Below, piece by piece: positions 32,837-42,085 of a stretch of 64,000 nt of DNA (positions are counted from its first letter, which is position 1; each line of letters begins with the position of its first letter). The notes under the pieces were generated by a model, which saw nothing but the letters and a program-made list of their open reading frames with translations, was not told the DNA's origin and did not search any database. The stretch is from Shewanella sp. MR-4 (GTDB taxonomy: Bacteria > Pseudomonadota > Gammaproteobacteria > Enterobacterales > Shewanellaceae), in assembly GCF_000014685.1 (NCBI RefSeq), contig NC_008321.1:3779001-3843000 (forward strand), given 5' to 3'. The position numbers were made by a program, and so were the translations under genes.

Positions 32837-34777
32837 ATGATTAGCTATCTGTTTCAGCGTGAACAGGAAACCTCTCACTTGCGATATAGCCTACGATATT
32901 TAGCCATTTGTCTTATGCTGCTTATAGGGCCGCTAAGAGTTGCTATTGCTGAAGAAAAGACACGAGTCGATCAGATTTTTGCATTATTCGATAGTGGCGA
33001 GAGCATGACCCGTGAATCTATCGAGCAAAATATATCTCTGCTGGAAAAACTCATTTCAAGTGATGATACAGTTCGTATCGAAAAACTGAATCAGCTCAAA
33101 TGCTGGAATCAGCCTTCTGAGACCGAAGCTGACGTCTCGCGCTCTCTCAAGCATACCGAACAAATACTGACACAGATTTCGCCAAGTGCTTCCCCGCATT
33201 TCGTTATCGATGTCACCCTTTGTCATGCTTGGTTTTTACAGCTTAGTGGTGACATTAATGGTGCAATGGAAGGCTATAGTAAGAGCGTAAAAAGTGCATA
33301 TGAGCACGAGGATATAAAACTCATTGCCGATGCGCGCAGCCTTCGTGGAGCTCTACATTCCTACATTGGCGACTTTTCAGAGGCATTAGACGATCTCGTC
33401 ACGGCTCAAGGGCTGTATGAATCATTAAATCTCACGGGCTGGGCCAATATAAATTTAACCGACATAGCCACCAGTTTTAGGCGCTATGGCGACCCTGAGA
33501 GCGCCATAAAATACTATCAAAAAATCAAAAATCTCTATTTAAAAAATGGCAACTTGGATCAAGTTGCCAGTGTCACCTCGGATATTGGAATCGCCCTAGA
33601 TGAAATGGGTGAACATGAACAGGCAATAGAAAACTTTCGCTTTAGTTACCAGTATTTTAAAGACCATAAATATAAGCTTATTGCCGCAATCAACGCGACC
33701 AATATTGCCTACAGCCTGATTCAATTAAATCGTTTAGAAGAAGCTGAAAAATATTTAAAAGAAGCTGCGCTCGACATTACAGAAAAAGAGCCTGGGTCTT
33801 ATAGTTTTATGAAACTTTTTATGGGGAAAATCCGCTATCAGCAAGGCCTTTACCAAGAAGCACTAGAAGAACTGACCTCCGCCGAAAAGGCATTTCGTAC
33901 CATGCATAATGACCGTGGCCTAATCCAACTTTTACAACTAAAAAGTGACATCTATGCCGCGATGGGGGACTTACAACATGCCTACCATACTCTTCAGCAA
34001 TTTGTTGATCTAACAAAGAAAGTCGATAACAGCTCCACGGCGCATCAAACAACCGAGCTAAAAGTGAAGTTCGATACCAGCAGGATCGAATCGGAAAACA
34101 AACGCTTGCTCGATAATCAAAAATTAAAAGAACAAGAGTTAGCACTGCTCGAGAAAAATAAATCACTGCAACTGATTATCCTGCTGCTCACGGGCTGTAT
34201 TTTGGCGATAGTGTCACTCTTTGCCTACAAGCAAGTGCACCGTAACCGTCACCTACAGACCATAGCCTTAACAGATTATCTGACCCAATTGCCCAATCGC
34301 AGGCATATATACGCCCAAGCGGAGCAATATTTTCAGCAGGCCCTCAAACAAAAAACACCTTTATCTGTGATTATTTTCGATGCGGATTATTTTAAAAAGA
34401 TTAACGATAATTTCGGCCATGAAATTGGCGATCAAGCCCTGTTAACCATAGCCCAGGCGTGTAAAGAATTAACCGCGGACCGCAATCTGATTGGCCGGAT
34501 CGGCGGTGAGGAATTTTTGATTTTATTACCCAATACTACCGCTGAACGCGTTTGGGAACTGGCCCATGAATTACAAAGCTTAATCAGCCGTTATGGCGCC
34601 ATTAATTTACCGGAAGAGTTAAAACTGACTGTCAGTGCAGGGGTTGCCACCTTAAGTCCTGAGGCAAAGCCTCAAGATGATAGCTTTGCCCGTTTACTAA
34701 AACGAGCCGACAATGCCCTCTACGAAGCAAAAAACGCCGGAAGAAACTGCGTAAAAGCTGCAAAGGCTACCGACTAA
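32837..34777 (+). CDS. Diguanylate cyclase with periplasmic TPR sensor (GGDEF)
   Basis: 646-residue membrane protein. An N-terminal hydrophobic signal (LAICLMLLIGPLRVAIAEEK) leads into a large periplasmic domain of tetratricopeptide repeats (EQAIENFRFSYQYFKDHKYK, then LEEAEKYLKEAALDITE). A coiled coil (ENKRLLDNQKLKEQELALLE) precedes one transmembrane helix (LIILLLTGCILAIVSLFAY). The GGDEF domain starts at LTDYLTQLPNRR, with the active-site GGEEF at residues 556-560. It should make c-di-GMP. An RxxD inhibitory site is not obvious upstream of GGEEF. Confidence 0.93.
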   Translation: MISYLFQREQETSHLRYSLRYLAICLMLLIGPLRVAIAEEKTRVDQIFALFDSGESMTRESIEQNISLLEKLISSDDTVRIEKLNQLKCWNQPSETEADVSRSLKHTEQILTQISPSASPHFVIDVTLCHAWFLQLSGDINGAMEGYSKSVKSAYEHEDIKLIADARSLRGALHSYIGDFSEALDDLVTAQGLYESLNLTGWANINLTDIATSFRRYGDPESAIKYYQKIKNLYLKNGNLDQVASVTSDIGIALDEMGEHEQAIENFRFSYQYFKDHKYKLIAAINATNIAYSLIQLNRLEEAEKYLKEAALDITEKEPGSYSFMKLFMGKIRYQQGLYQEALEELTSAEKAFRTMHNDRGLIQLLQLKSDIYAAMGDLQHAYHTLQQFVDLTKKVDNSSTAHQTTELKVKFDTSRIESENKRLLDNQKLKEQELALLEKNKSLQLIILLLTGCILAIVSLFAYKQVHRNRHLQTIALTDYLTQLPNRRHIYAQAEQYFQQALKQKTPLSVIIFDADYFKKINDNFGHEIGDQALLTIAQACKELTADRNLIGRIGGEEFLILLPNTTAERVWELAHELQSLISRYGAINLPEELKLTVSAGVATLSPEAKPQDDSFARLLKRADNALYEAKNAGRNCVKAAKATD

Positions 34778-34778
34778 C

Positions 34779-35582
34779 TTAAGTATTTCGATGCCAAAAG
34801 ATTTGATGCTCGAGGGGTGGCGGTAAGGCGCCAAACCATTTTTGATAGAGCCGAGCAAAGTCCCCCGACTCCTTGAATTTTTCCAACTCGGCTTGCCAAC
34901 GCTGGACTGTGTCCGCAGACGTTCCTTTTGAGAAAGCCAGATAAAGATGGATTTCAGAGATAACATAAACGGGTTTGATATCCGATTCCTTCGCGCCGAT
35001 ATCTTGCAGTATATGCTTGACCGCCAAATCGGCCTGACACCAGAACCGCACCCGTGAAAACAACAACTGTTTTGCCGATTGCTGCGGAAAACTCGCCACT
35101 AATAACGCATCGATACCCTGCTGTTGCAGCAGCTGCGCGCCGATAGACTCCCGATAAACACCGACGATCCCCGCCGCACTCACTTCAGATAATTGATTGA
35201 TGCTAATAGGATCGTCAGCTCTGGCGTAGAGGGTAATTTTACTGGTGGCAATGGGGCCAATAAAATCGAAATGGCTCTCCCGCTCATCGCTGATGGAAGT
35301 GGCGAACAGCAACACATTCGGTGCAGAATTAGCAATCGAGTAGGCCCGCGCCCAAGGTAAGACTTCGATTTTTTCCCTCAGCCCAAGGCGAGTTTGCAAT
35401 TGATTGACCAACTCAACACCAAAACCAGTAGGCACACCCTCTTGCTCAAAACTCATTGGAGGCCAAGCCTCTGTCACTAAGCGCATGCGCTCCATTGCCG
35501 CCAAGCTAAGCCCAGAATAACCTAAGCTTATAAACAACAGCAGGCAGTAACAGTGTTTACTGAGGGTCGACCACATAGACAA
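34779..35582 (-). CDS. Periplasmic solute-binding protein, family 3-like
   Basis: 267-residue exported protein with a signal peptide (YCLLLFISLGYSGLSLAA). It resembles amino-acid-type family 3 binding proteins (RLVTEAWPPMSFEQEGVPTG FGVELVNQL, then SDERESHFDFIGPIATSKIT). The C-terminal half ends SGDFARLYQKWFGALPPP. No permease or ATPase is adjacent, so it may be an orphan sensor-type binding protein. Convergent with the GGDEF gene, the stops being almost adjacent. Confidence 0.82.
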   Translation of the reverse strand: MSMWSTLSKHCYCLLLFISLGYSGLSLAAMERMRLVTEAWPPMSFEQEGVPTGFGVELVNQLQTRLGLREKIEVLPWARAYSIANSAPNVLLFATSISDERESHFDFIGPIATSKITLYARADDPISINQLSEVSAAGIVGVYRESIGAQLLQQQGIDALLVASFPQQSAKQLLFSRVRFWCQADLAVKHILQDIGAKESDIKPVYVISEIHLYLAFSKGTSADTVQRWQAELEKFKESGDFARLYQKWFGALPPPLEHQIFWHRNT

Positions 35583-35740
35583 GACCGAAGGGGAAAGTTA
35601 CCACCAATCATAGATCTAATTTATATTTAGAAGAAAGCGAGAATTGCTGTTTGGCTTAAATCTGATGAGTACTAAACTCGTCCACCACAGCTTAAAACTG
35701 CTATCATAGAGCCATTCTTCTCAAGTCCAATGCCTTTTCC

Positions 35741-36922
35741 ATGTCGACCACCGCAACCTCTCCCACCAATATTCCCGATGCCGCCACCCTATCCCGTCTC
35801 GCTTTACAAATTAAGCATTGGGGAAAGGCGCTCGGATTTGCCCAAATAGGGATTTGCGACACCGACTTAACTGCAGAAGAAGCTAAATTGCAGACTTGGT
35901 TAGATAAGGGGTATCACGGGGAAATGGGTTACATGGCCACACACGGTATGATGCGTGCCCGCCCCCACGAGTTGCACCCTGGCACAGTTCGAGTGATTTC
36001 GGCTCGGATGGATTATTTGCCGCCAGAGGCGGGGTTTGCCACTAACTTAGCCTCGCCGAATATGGGCTATATCTCGCGTTACGCAGGCGGCAGGGATTAC
36101 CACAAACTCATCCGTGCCCGGTTAAAAAAGCTGGGCGATCAAATCAGTAGCGAGCTTGTCGCCTTGGGGTTCGATGCCGCCGACTTCAGGCCCTTTGTCG
36201 ATTCGGCCCCAGTGCTGGAACGTCCACTCGCCGAAAAAGCTGGCATAGGTTGGACAGGTAAGCACTCACTTATCCTTAATCACGATGCGGGCAGTTGGTT
36301 CTTCCTTGGGGAATTGCTGATCAACCTGCCCTTACCCGTAGACATTCCAATCCAAGAAGACTGCAACACCTGCGTCGCCTGCATCACTTCCTGCCCGACA
36401 GACGCCATAGTCGAGCCTTATACCGTGGATGCACGGCGCTGTATTTCTTATCTGACAATCGAATTGCAGGGTGCCATTCCCGAGGAGTTTCGCCCCTTAA
36501 TGGGAAATCGCATTTACGGTTGTGACGATTGTCAGTTGGTGTGCCCGGTCAATCGCGAGGCGCCGCTGACTCAGGAGAGTGATTTTCACATTCGGCCTAA
36601 ACTCAAGCAGCCTGAACTGCTCACCTTATTTGCGTGGAGCGAAACCGAGTTTCTTAAACAGACCGAAGGCAGCGCCATTCGCCGTATTGGTCATCAGCGC
36701 TGGTTACGCAATATCGCCGTCGCCCTTGGCAATGCGCCGAGTTCGCCGCAAATCATCGCCGCCCTTGAGCAACGTAAAGCCCAAGCAGATATCGATGAAA
36801 TGGTGAAAGAACATATCAATTGGGCCCTAGCGCGGCAACATGCGGGCGGCTCACAAGCCAATAACCGTAAAACGGAGCGACTGGTTCGGGTCATTCAAAA
36901 AGGCTTACCACGGGATGCCTAG
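35741..36922 (+). CDS. queG: Epoxyqueuosine reductase
   Basis: 393-residue cobalamin- and Fe-S-dependent enzyme reducing epoxyqueuosine to queuosine in tRNA. Motifs include GYHGEMGYMA, MDYLPPEAGF, YISRYAGGRDYHKLIRARL and DSAPVLERPLAEKAGIGWTG K. Two 4Fe-4S clusters are coordinated by CNTCVACITSCPT and CDDCQLVCPVN. The C-terminal HEAT-like tail is present. The length is normal for the family. Confidence 0.96.
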   Translation: MSTTATSPTNIPDAATLSRLALQIKHWGKALGFAQIGICDTDLTAEEAKLQTWLDKGYHGEMGYMATHGMMRARPHELHPGTVRVISARMDYLPPEAGFATNLASPNMGYISRYAGGRDYHKLIRARLKKLGDQISSELVALGFDAADFRPFVDSAPVLERPLAEKAGIGWTGKHSLILNHDAGSWFFLGELLINLPLPVDIPIQEDCNTCVACITSCPTDAIVEPYTVDARRCISYLTIELQGAIPEEFRPLMGNRIYGCDDCQLVCPVNREAPLTQESDFHIRPKLKQPELLTLFAWSETEFLKQTEGSAIRRIGHQRWLRNIAVALGNAPSSPQIIAALEQRKAQADIDEMVKEHINWALARQHAGGSQANNRKTERLVRVIQKGLPRDA

Positions 36923-36939
36923 CATTCTCGCTGCATGCC

Positions 36940-37719
36940 TTAATTCATACTGGCAACAATCACTTGTGTGGCATCAAAACAGGCAAAACAAGGCTCACCA
37001 ACTTTGAGCGTTTGAATATCGGCCAGTGGCATCACCGAATAGATAATCTCTTTAGCGCCAATCTCTATCGCTAACTCAGCCTTATCGGCAAGTTCGGTCA
37101 CACTCAGTAAGTGCCCACTGACGCAGTTTTGCCCAATGCTCTGGCTGGCATCACGACTGGCCGTCACCGCGGGTGCCTTAAACAACAATAGAATCGATTG
37201 GTCCAAGGCTAACTGCAGACGCTCAAAACTGGCATGGGTCACTGAGATTTGGATCTGCTGCCCACCCGCCAATGTCACCTTCAGACTGTCATTCAAGCCG
37301 AGCGGCTCAATGCCGTGGATACGCCCCGTTAATTGGTTGCGAGCACTAGTTTTAAGGGAGAAATGCGCCATCACATCCAACAAACTGTGCATATCGACCG
37401 AATCATCCAGCAACGCCGACAGCGCCATTTCCTGCACCTGCGAGGTGATGGAATACACCTTAAGTAAACGCTCACCAAACTCGGTAAGTTTGGCACCACC
37501 ACCGCCCTTACCACCCTTTTCGCTGCTGACGACAGGCTCGGGCATAGTCGTGTTCATCTCATTTATCGCATCCCAGGCGGCCTTATAGCTGATCCCAGCC
37601 AACTTAGCGCCCTGGCTGATAGACCCAGTATTAGCCACTTGGCGTAGCAAAGCTATCCGCCGAGGATTGGCGAAGGGTTTGTCCCCCAATGACAATGTCA
37701 GTAGTGCGTGTAAGTCCAT
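36940..37719 (-). CDS. modE: Molybdate-responsive regulator ModE
   Basis: 259-residue transcriptional regulator. The N-terminal winged helix (LLRQVANTGSISQGAKLAGI SYKAAWDAINEMN) contains a glycine-rich wing (SEKGGKGGGGAKLTEFGERL). Two C-terminal TOBE/Mop modules (ARNQLTGRIHGIEPLG and VSGHLLSVTELADKAELAIE) bind molybdate or tungstate. It is divergent from modABC, whose promoter carries a ModE operator. Confidence 0.95.
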   Translation of the reverse strand: MDLHALLTLSLGDKPFANPRRIALLRQVANTGSISQGAKLAGISYKAAWDAINEMNTTMPEPVVSSEKGGKGGGGAKLTEFGERLLKVYSITSQVQEMALSALLDDSVDMHSLLDVMAHFSLKTSARNQLTGRIHGIEPLGLNDSLKVTLAGGQQIQISVTHASFERLQLALDQSILLLFKAPAVTASRDASQSIGQNCVSGHLLSVTELADKAELAIEIGAKEIIYSVMPLADIQTLKVGEPCFACFDATQVIVASMN

Positions 37720-37868
37720 GTTCCTGCGCGCCTTAGCTTAAGTGAATGCTATTGTCCCCGATCAATCTTGAGATACCAATACGTACGGTCGGAATTCTCC
37801 GCCGAGGTATTAGCGTTTTCGCCAATAAACCGAGCCGAGATCACTAATTTACGCATCGGGACTTGAAT

Positions 37869-37898
37869 GATCGATATATAGATTGGTATATAACGATC
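37869..37898. promoter_or_regulatory. ModE operator upstream of modABC
   Basis: GATCGATATATA and TATATAACGATC flank a 6-base spacer. This matches the ModE consensus of two inverted TATAxxCG-type half-sites (TCG-TATATA / TATATA-CGA). It lies 24 bases upstream of the modA start and should repress modABC when molybdate is plentiful. Confidence 0.88.
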
Positions 37899-37921
37899 AC
37901 TTTTTATCACGGAGGAACACC

Positions 37922-38707
37922 ATGAGCTCGCTCAAAGACTTTATTCGTTTTACCACAGCCTCAGTCGTTGGCTTAGCCCTCAGTTGCAGCATCAGCTTTG
38001 CCGCAGACCAAGAAAAAGTGACGGTTTTTGCCGCCGCATCCCTCACGAATGCGCTTAATGAGATTGGCCAGCAGTACGAAAAGGAACATCAAACGAAAGT
38101 GATTTTCTCCTTTGCCTCCTCCTCAACACTCGCCAAACAAATCGCTAATGGTGCGCCCGCCGATCTGTTTATCTCCGCCAACCAAAAATGGATGGATTAC
38201 CTCGTCGAGGCCAAGGCGGTCAATGCCGATAGCCGTATTACCCTGTTAAAAAATACCTTAGTGCTGATTGCCGAAAAGAACAGCCCGGTAAACCAAGTCA
38301 CACTGAACAGCGATTGGGATATTAAGGCAGCGGTCAATGGCAGCCGTTTAGCGGTGGGCGACCCTGACCATGTCCCAGCCGGACAATATGCCAAGCAAGC
38401 GCTTGAAAACCTGAATCTTTGGAAAACCGCAGAACCACTGCTTGCAAGAGCAAACAATGTCCGCGCCGCTTTAGCATTAGTGGAACAGGGCGAAGCCCCG
38501 CTCGGTATCGTTTACTCGACCGATGCCAAAGTCGCGCAAAAAATTAAAATTGTGGCGACCTTCCCCGCGACCAGCTATAGCCCGATTGAATATCCCAGCG
38601 CCTTAACGAAGCTGGAATCCACTGCCAGCGCTAAAGACTTTAATCAATACCTTCAAGGCCCAAGCGCCACAGCAGTATTTGAAAAATACGGCTTTGGAGT
38701 GAACTAG
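37922..38707 (+). CDS. modA: Molybdate-binding periplasmic protein ModA
   Basis: 261-residue exported binding protein. A signal peptide ends LSCSISFAADQ. The mature N-terminus VTVFAAASLTNALNEIGQQY, then FSFASSSTLAKQIANGAPAD LFISAN, is the ModA signature. VGDPDHVPAGQYAKQAL and GIVYSTDAK are conserved ligand-loop regions. ATG 37922 follows GGAGG; upstream in-frame codons fall in the ModE operator and are not used. The stop overlaps modB (TAGTG). Confidence 0.95.
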   Translation: MSSLKDFIRFTTASVVGLALSCSISFAADQEKVTVFAAASLTNALNEIGQQYEKEHQTKVIFSFASSSTLAKQIANGAPADLFISANQKWMDYLVEAKAVNADSRITLLKNTLVLIAEKNSPVNQVTLNSDWDIKAAVNGSRLAVGDPDHVPAGQYAKQALENLNLWKTAEPLLARANNVRAALALVEQGEAPLGIVYSTDAKVAQKIKIVATFPATSYSPIEYPSALTKLESTASAKDFNQYLQGPSATAVFEKYGFGVN

Positions 38708-39444
38708 TGCTGAGTGATGTTTTAGTCAGTGGCTCGCTGTTTGACGGGCCACTCCTCAGCGAATACGAAACCGCCGCGCTGCTGCTGAGCCTCAAAGTCT
38801 CAGCGGTTGCCGTGCTGGCCAGCTTACCCTTAGGCATTTTTTGCGCTTGGTTGCTGGCACGCGTGGAGTTTCCCGGTAAGGCTATCTTCGACAGTCTCCT
38901 ACATCTCCCACTGGTGTTACCGCCGGTGGTGGTGGGTTACCTGCTACTCATCAGTATGGGGCGTCAGGGCGTCATCGGGCAGTGGCTATATAACTGGTTT
39001 GGGTTAAGTTTTAGCTTTAGCTGGCGCGGCGCGGCACTCGCCGCCGCAGTGGTCTCCTTTCCTTTAATGGTCAGAGCCATACGTCAATCCTTCGAAACCG
39101 TTGATATTCGCCTCGAACAGGCGGCGCGCACCTTGGGAAGCAGCCGCTGGCGGGTATTTTTGACCATCACCCTGCCACTCACCTCGCCCGGCATAGTCTC
39201 AGGGATGATCATCGCCTTTGCCCGCAGCCTTGGGGAATTTGGCTCGACCATTACCTTCGTCTCCAATATTCCCGGCGAAACTCGCACCATTCCGCTGGCC
39301 ATGTATTCCTTTATCGAAACACCGGGAGCGGAATATCAGGCAATGCGCCTGTGTATCATCTCGATAGTGATAGCGCTGGCCTCCCTACTCGCCTCCCAAT
39401 GGCTCACAAAAAAAGCCCTCAAAAGAACAGCAAGTGTATGTTAA
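38707..39444 (+). CDS. modB: Molybdate ABC transporter permease ModB
   Basis: 245-residue inner-membrane permease with five or six helices. The ABC permease EAA loop reads EQAARTLGSSRWRVFLTITL PL, followed by PGIVSGMIIAFARSLGEFGS. Start GTG 38707 is coupled to modA by one base. The gene overlaps modC at its end. Confidence 0.95.
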   Translation: MLSDVLVSGSLFDGPLLSEYETAALLLSLKVSAVAVLASLPLGIFCAWLLARVEFPGKAIFDSLLHLPLVLPPVVVGYLLLISMGRQGVIGQWLYNWFGLSFSFSWRGAALAAAVVSFPLMVRAIRQSFETVDIRLEQAARTLGSSRWRVFLTITLPLTSPGIVSGMIIAFARSLGEFGSTITFVSNIPGETRTIPLAMYSFIETPGAEYQAMRLCIISIVIALASLLASQWLTKKALKRTASVC

Positions 39445-40523
39445 ACATCAATATTGAAAAACAATTCAGCCAACTACAACTCAAGGTGAACACCCAATTG
39501 CCGTTACAGGGCGTCACCGCCGTATTCGGCCGCTCAGGAGCAGGAAAAACCTCCTTAGTGAATTTACTCGGCGGATTAACCACCCCGGACAAAGGCGAAA
39601 TTAGCCTTGGCGATACGCTGTTGTTTAAACATAAAACCGTTAATCTGCCCCCTGAAAAACGCCGAATTGGCTATGTCTTTCAAGAAGCGAGGTTATTTCC
39701 CCATTACAGTGTGAAGGGCAATCTCACCTATGGGATGCGTCATAAAACGCCTGAATTGTTCGACAAAGTGGTCTCGCTACTGGGCATAGAAAAACTTTTA
39801 AGCCGCTATCCCAGCACACTGTCTGGCGGCGAAAAACAACGGGTTGCCATTGGCCGTGCCCTGCTCACATCGCCACAAATGTTATTGATGGACGAGCCAT
39901 TAGCTTCCCTCGATTTACCACGAAAACGCGAATTGCTGCCTTACCTACAAACCCTAGCGCAGGAATTAAAGCTACCGATCGTCTATGTGAGCCACAGCTT
40001 GGATGAAATCCTACAACTCGCCGATCATATGTTGGTGTTGCATCAAGGAAAAATGATCTCCCAAGGACCGCTAACACAGGTATGGAATAGTGAACAAATG
40101 CGCCCCTGGGTGCCATTACAGGAACTGAGTTCTCTGCTGAGCGCCAGAATCGCCGACAGACATCCTGATTATCCAATGACAAGGCTGTTGATGGATGATG
40201 GCAATCAGCTCTGGGTCAGTGGCCAACTGCCCCCCACCCATAAGCAGTTAAAGGTGCGCATTCAAGCGAACCATGTATCGGTTTGCACAGAGGAACCTAA
40301 AGGCTCGAGTATTCGTAACTTACTCAGAGGAAAAATAAAAGAGCTCTACCCCAGCGATAATGGCGAGCAAATTCAACTTAAAATTGCCCTAGGTAAAGAC
40401 GAGCTATGGGCCAACATCACCCCATGGGCACGAGATGAGTTACAACTCATTCCAGGAAAGGCTATCTATGCCCAAATCAAAGGCGTGACTATGACGCAAA
40501 TGGATATTGCCGAATCCCACTGA
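39438..40523 (+). CDS. modC: Molybdate ABC transporter ATPase ModC
   Basis: 361-residue ATPase. Walker A is GRSGAGKTSL, the Q-loop is YVFQEARLFPHYSV, the signature is LSGGEKQRVAIGRAL, Walker B is LLMDEPLASLD and the switch His is in VSHSLDE. A C-terminal TOBE domain (SIRNLLRGKIKELYPS) binds molybdate. The start MLNINIEKQF at 39438 overlaps modB by 7 bases; a longer frame from 39351 lies within modB and is not the real start. Last gene of modABC. Confidence 0.95.
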   Translation: MLNINIEKQFSQLQLKVNTQLPLQGVTAVFGRSGAGKTSLVNLLGGLTTPDKGEISLGDTLLFKHKTVNLPPEKRRIGYVFQEARLFPHYSVKGNLTYGMRHKTPELFDKVVSLLGIEKLLSRYPSTLSGGEKQRVAIGRALLTSPQMLLMDEPLASLDLPRKRELLPYLQTLAQELKLPIVYVSHSLDEILQLADHMLVLHQGKMISQGPLTQVWNSEQMRPWVPLQELSSLLSARIADRHPDYPMTRLLMDDGNQLWVSGQLPPTHKQLKVRIQANHVSVCTEEPKGSSIRNLLRGKIKELYPSDNGEQIQLKIALGKDELWANITPWARDELQLIPGKAIYAQIKGVTMTQMDIAESH

Positions 40524-40550
40524 ATTGAATATTTGGAGCAAAATTCAGAC

Positions 40551-40577
40551 ACAAAAAAACCGACTCTAGGTCGGTTT
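40551..40577 (+). terminator. Terminator after modC
   Basis: AAACCGAC and GTCGGTTT form an 8-bp stem with a TCTAG loop, preceded by an A-run. Only three T follow, so for modC it is moderate. It is the last backbone feature before the tRNA fragment. Confidence 0.75.
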
Positions 40578-40595
40578 GATTCCCTTTGGAAGGGA

Positions 40596-40650
40596 TGGTA
40601 CCAGAGGACGGACTCGAACCGTCACGCTTTTAAGGGCGGCGGATTTTGAA
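40596..40650 (-). repeat. Displaced 3' part of tRNA-Leu(CAA): element attachment site
   Basis: On the minus strand these 55 bases form the 3' part of a leucine tRNA. They contain the anticodon loop TTCAAAA (anticodon CAA), the 3' anticodon stem TCCGC, a long variable arm, a T arm GACGG-TTCGAGT-CCGTC, and the acceptor end CTCTGGTACCA. The 5' half is missing: the sequence before the loop (TATCTT) does not pair with TCCGC. This is the classic scar of site-specific integration at a tRNA 3' end. The intact gene should lie at the other element end, beyond the window. Confidence 0.88.
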
Positions 40651-40746
40651 AAGATAGTGCTTAAAACCACTTTTATTTTTCAGCACGTTACGACATCATT
40701 ATCGCACTTTGCAAATTCTTTGCAAAACCCATATCAGACTCTGACC

Positions 40747-42021
40747 ATGAGCAAACAACTCGAACGGCATGATATTTCAGACGAATTATACGTCTATAAG
40801 CAGGACAATAGCGAGCGTTGGTACGCTCGGATTAAAGTTGCTGGCAAGTGGATTGCTAAAGCCACAAAGCAAAAGGAAAAAGAAAAAGCCATAGCCATGG
40901 CTCACCGCCTACAAATGGAATTAGAGTTCATGGCTGAACGTAACCTTCTCGTTAACTCGAAACGTTTTCGTGATGTGGCAGATAAGGCCATTAAGACTAT
41001 GCAACAGTCTATCGACAATGGTAAGGATATCGAGAAGTACACGACTTATATGCAGGTACTTCGCAAGTATCACATCCCCTTTTTCGACCGCACTTACATC
41101 ACCTCTATCGACACTGAGAAACTGCGAGCATTTGACTTATGGCGAATAGAGCAATTCGGCCGTGAGCCAGCAAAGTCGACGCTACTGAACCACAATGCTG
41201 CCATGCAGTTAGTGTTCAAAGAAGCGGTAGACCAGAAGTGGATGCTAGCCGCTCAAGTGCCATCCCTATCGACTAAAGGTGTAGAATCACAGCGCCGTGC
41301 GCACTTCACACCAGAAGAGTATGAAAAAGCCTTTGATGCCGTGGTTGCCTTGGAGGAAAACAGCCGTAAAGAAAAGACCAGACAAATCCGTGAATTGCTC
41401 ATCGATTACATGGAATTTGCAGTCTACACCGGCATCAGAGCGGGTACTGAAATGGATAATCTAACGTGGGGTGATATACGCTTCCAGACCAATGGCATTG
41501 CCGTTCAGTTCTTTATTACTGTCACCAAGGGCAAAACCATAAAGCATACTGGCACTCGTGAGATTGTGTGTCGTGAAGAAGTCCTGTCAAGCTTACAATC
41601 ATTACGCGAACGATTCCCAAACAGGAAGCCCACAGACAAACTCTTCCGATTAGCCGATGGCAGTACAACTAATGAGCTGACGAAAACCTTTGAAAAGGCG
41701 CTAATCAGTGCAGGTTTAAAGAACTCCCCACATGGTGATAGGTCGCTTTACTCCTTACGCCACAGCTATATCACTTGGCAACTCTTAGCGGGGGTGAATA
41801 TGGAAGTCTTGGCTAAACAATGTGGTACTAGTGTTGCAATGATTGAAAAGCACTATAGCCATGTAATCCCTAAGATGTTCAGTAAAGAGTTATCTGGTGT
41901 TGACCTCGGTGAAGTAACAGTCAAAAAATCGATTAGAAAACGCAGTGATAAGCACCTTAATATATTGAAGGAAAAGTATAAAAAGTGGGAAGCACACTAC
42001 AAAAAAGTGGGTTGTATCTAA
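40747..42021 (+). CDS. Site-specific tyrosine recombinase (integrase)
   Basis: 424-residue phage-type integrase. An N-terminal arm/SAM-like domain (IEKYTTYMQVLRKYHIPFFD) precedes the catalytic domain, which shows the first Arg in YTGIRAGTEMDNLTWGDI, a Lys strand near TVTKGKTIKHTGTREIV, HxxR-type YSLRHSYITW, and the final Tyr in MIEKHYSHV. The start is the ATG at 40747; the open frame continues upstream to 40576 only because it reads through the tRNA fragment. It lies about 100 bases from the attachment site and should catalyse integration at tRNA-Leu. Confidence 0.93.
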   Translation: MSKQLERHDISDELYVYKQDNSERWYARIKVAGKWIAKATKQKEKEKAIAMAHRLQMELEFMAERNLLVNSKRFRDVADKAIKTMQQSIDNGKDIEKYTTYMQVLRKYHIPFFDRTYITSIDTEKLRAFDLWRIEQFGREPAKSTLLNHNAAMQLVFKEAVDQKWMLAAQVPSLSTKGVESQRRAHFTPEEYEKAFDAVVALEENSRKEKTRQIRELLIDYMEFAVYTGIRAGTEMDNLTWGDIRFQTNGIAVQFFITVTKGKTIKHTGTREIVCREEVLSSLQSLRERFPNRKPTDKLFRLADGSTTNELTKTFEKALISAGLKNSPHGDRSLYSLRHSYITWQLLAGVNMEVLAKQCGTSVAMIEKHYSHVIPKMFSKELSGVDLGEVTVKKSIRKRSDKHLNILKEKYKKWEAHYKKVGCI

Positions 42022-42085
42022 ACCACATCAGCATTTTAACCAGACCTCCAATCACATACGTAGCTTACAAATTCAGGAGCTTAAA

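Noticed and set aside
40576..40746. N-terminal extension of the integrase open frame
   Set aside because: These 57 codons are the tRNA-Leu fragment and adjoining sequence read in frame. The ATG at 40747 gives a normal integrase N-terminus.
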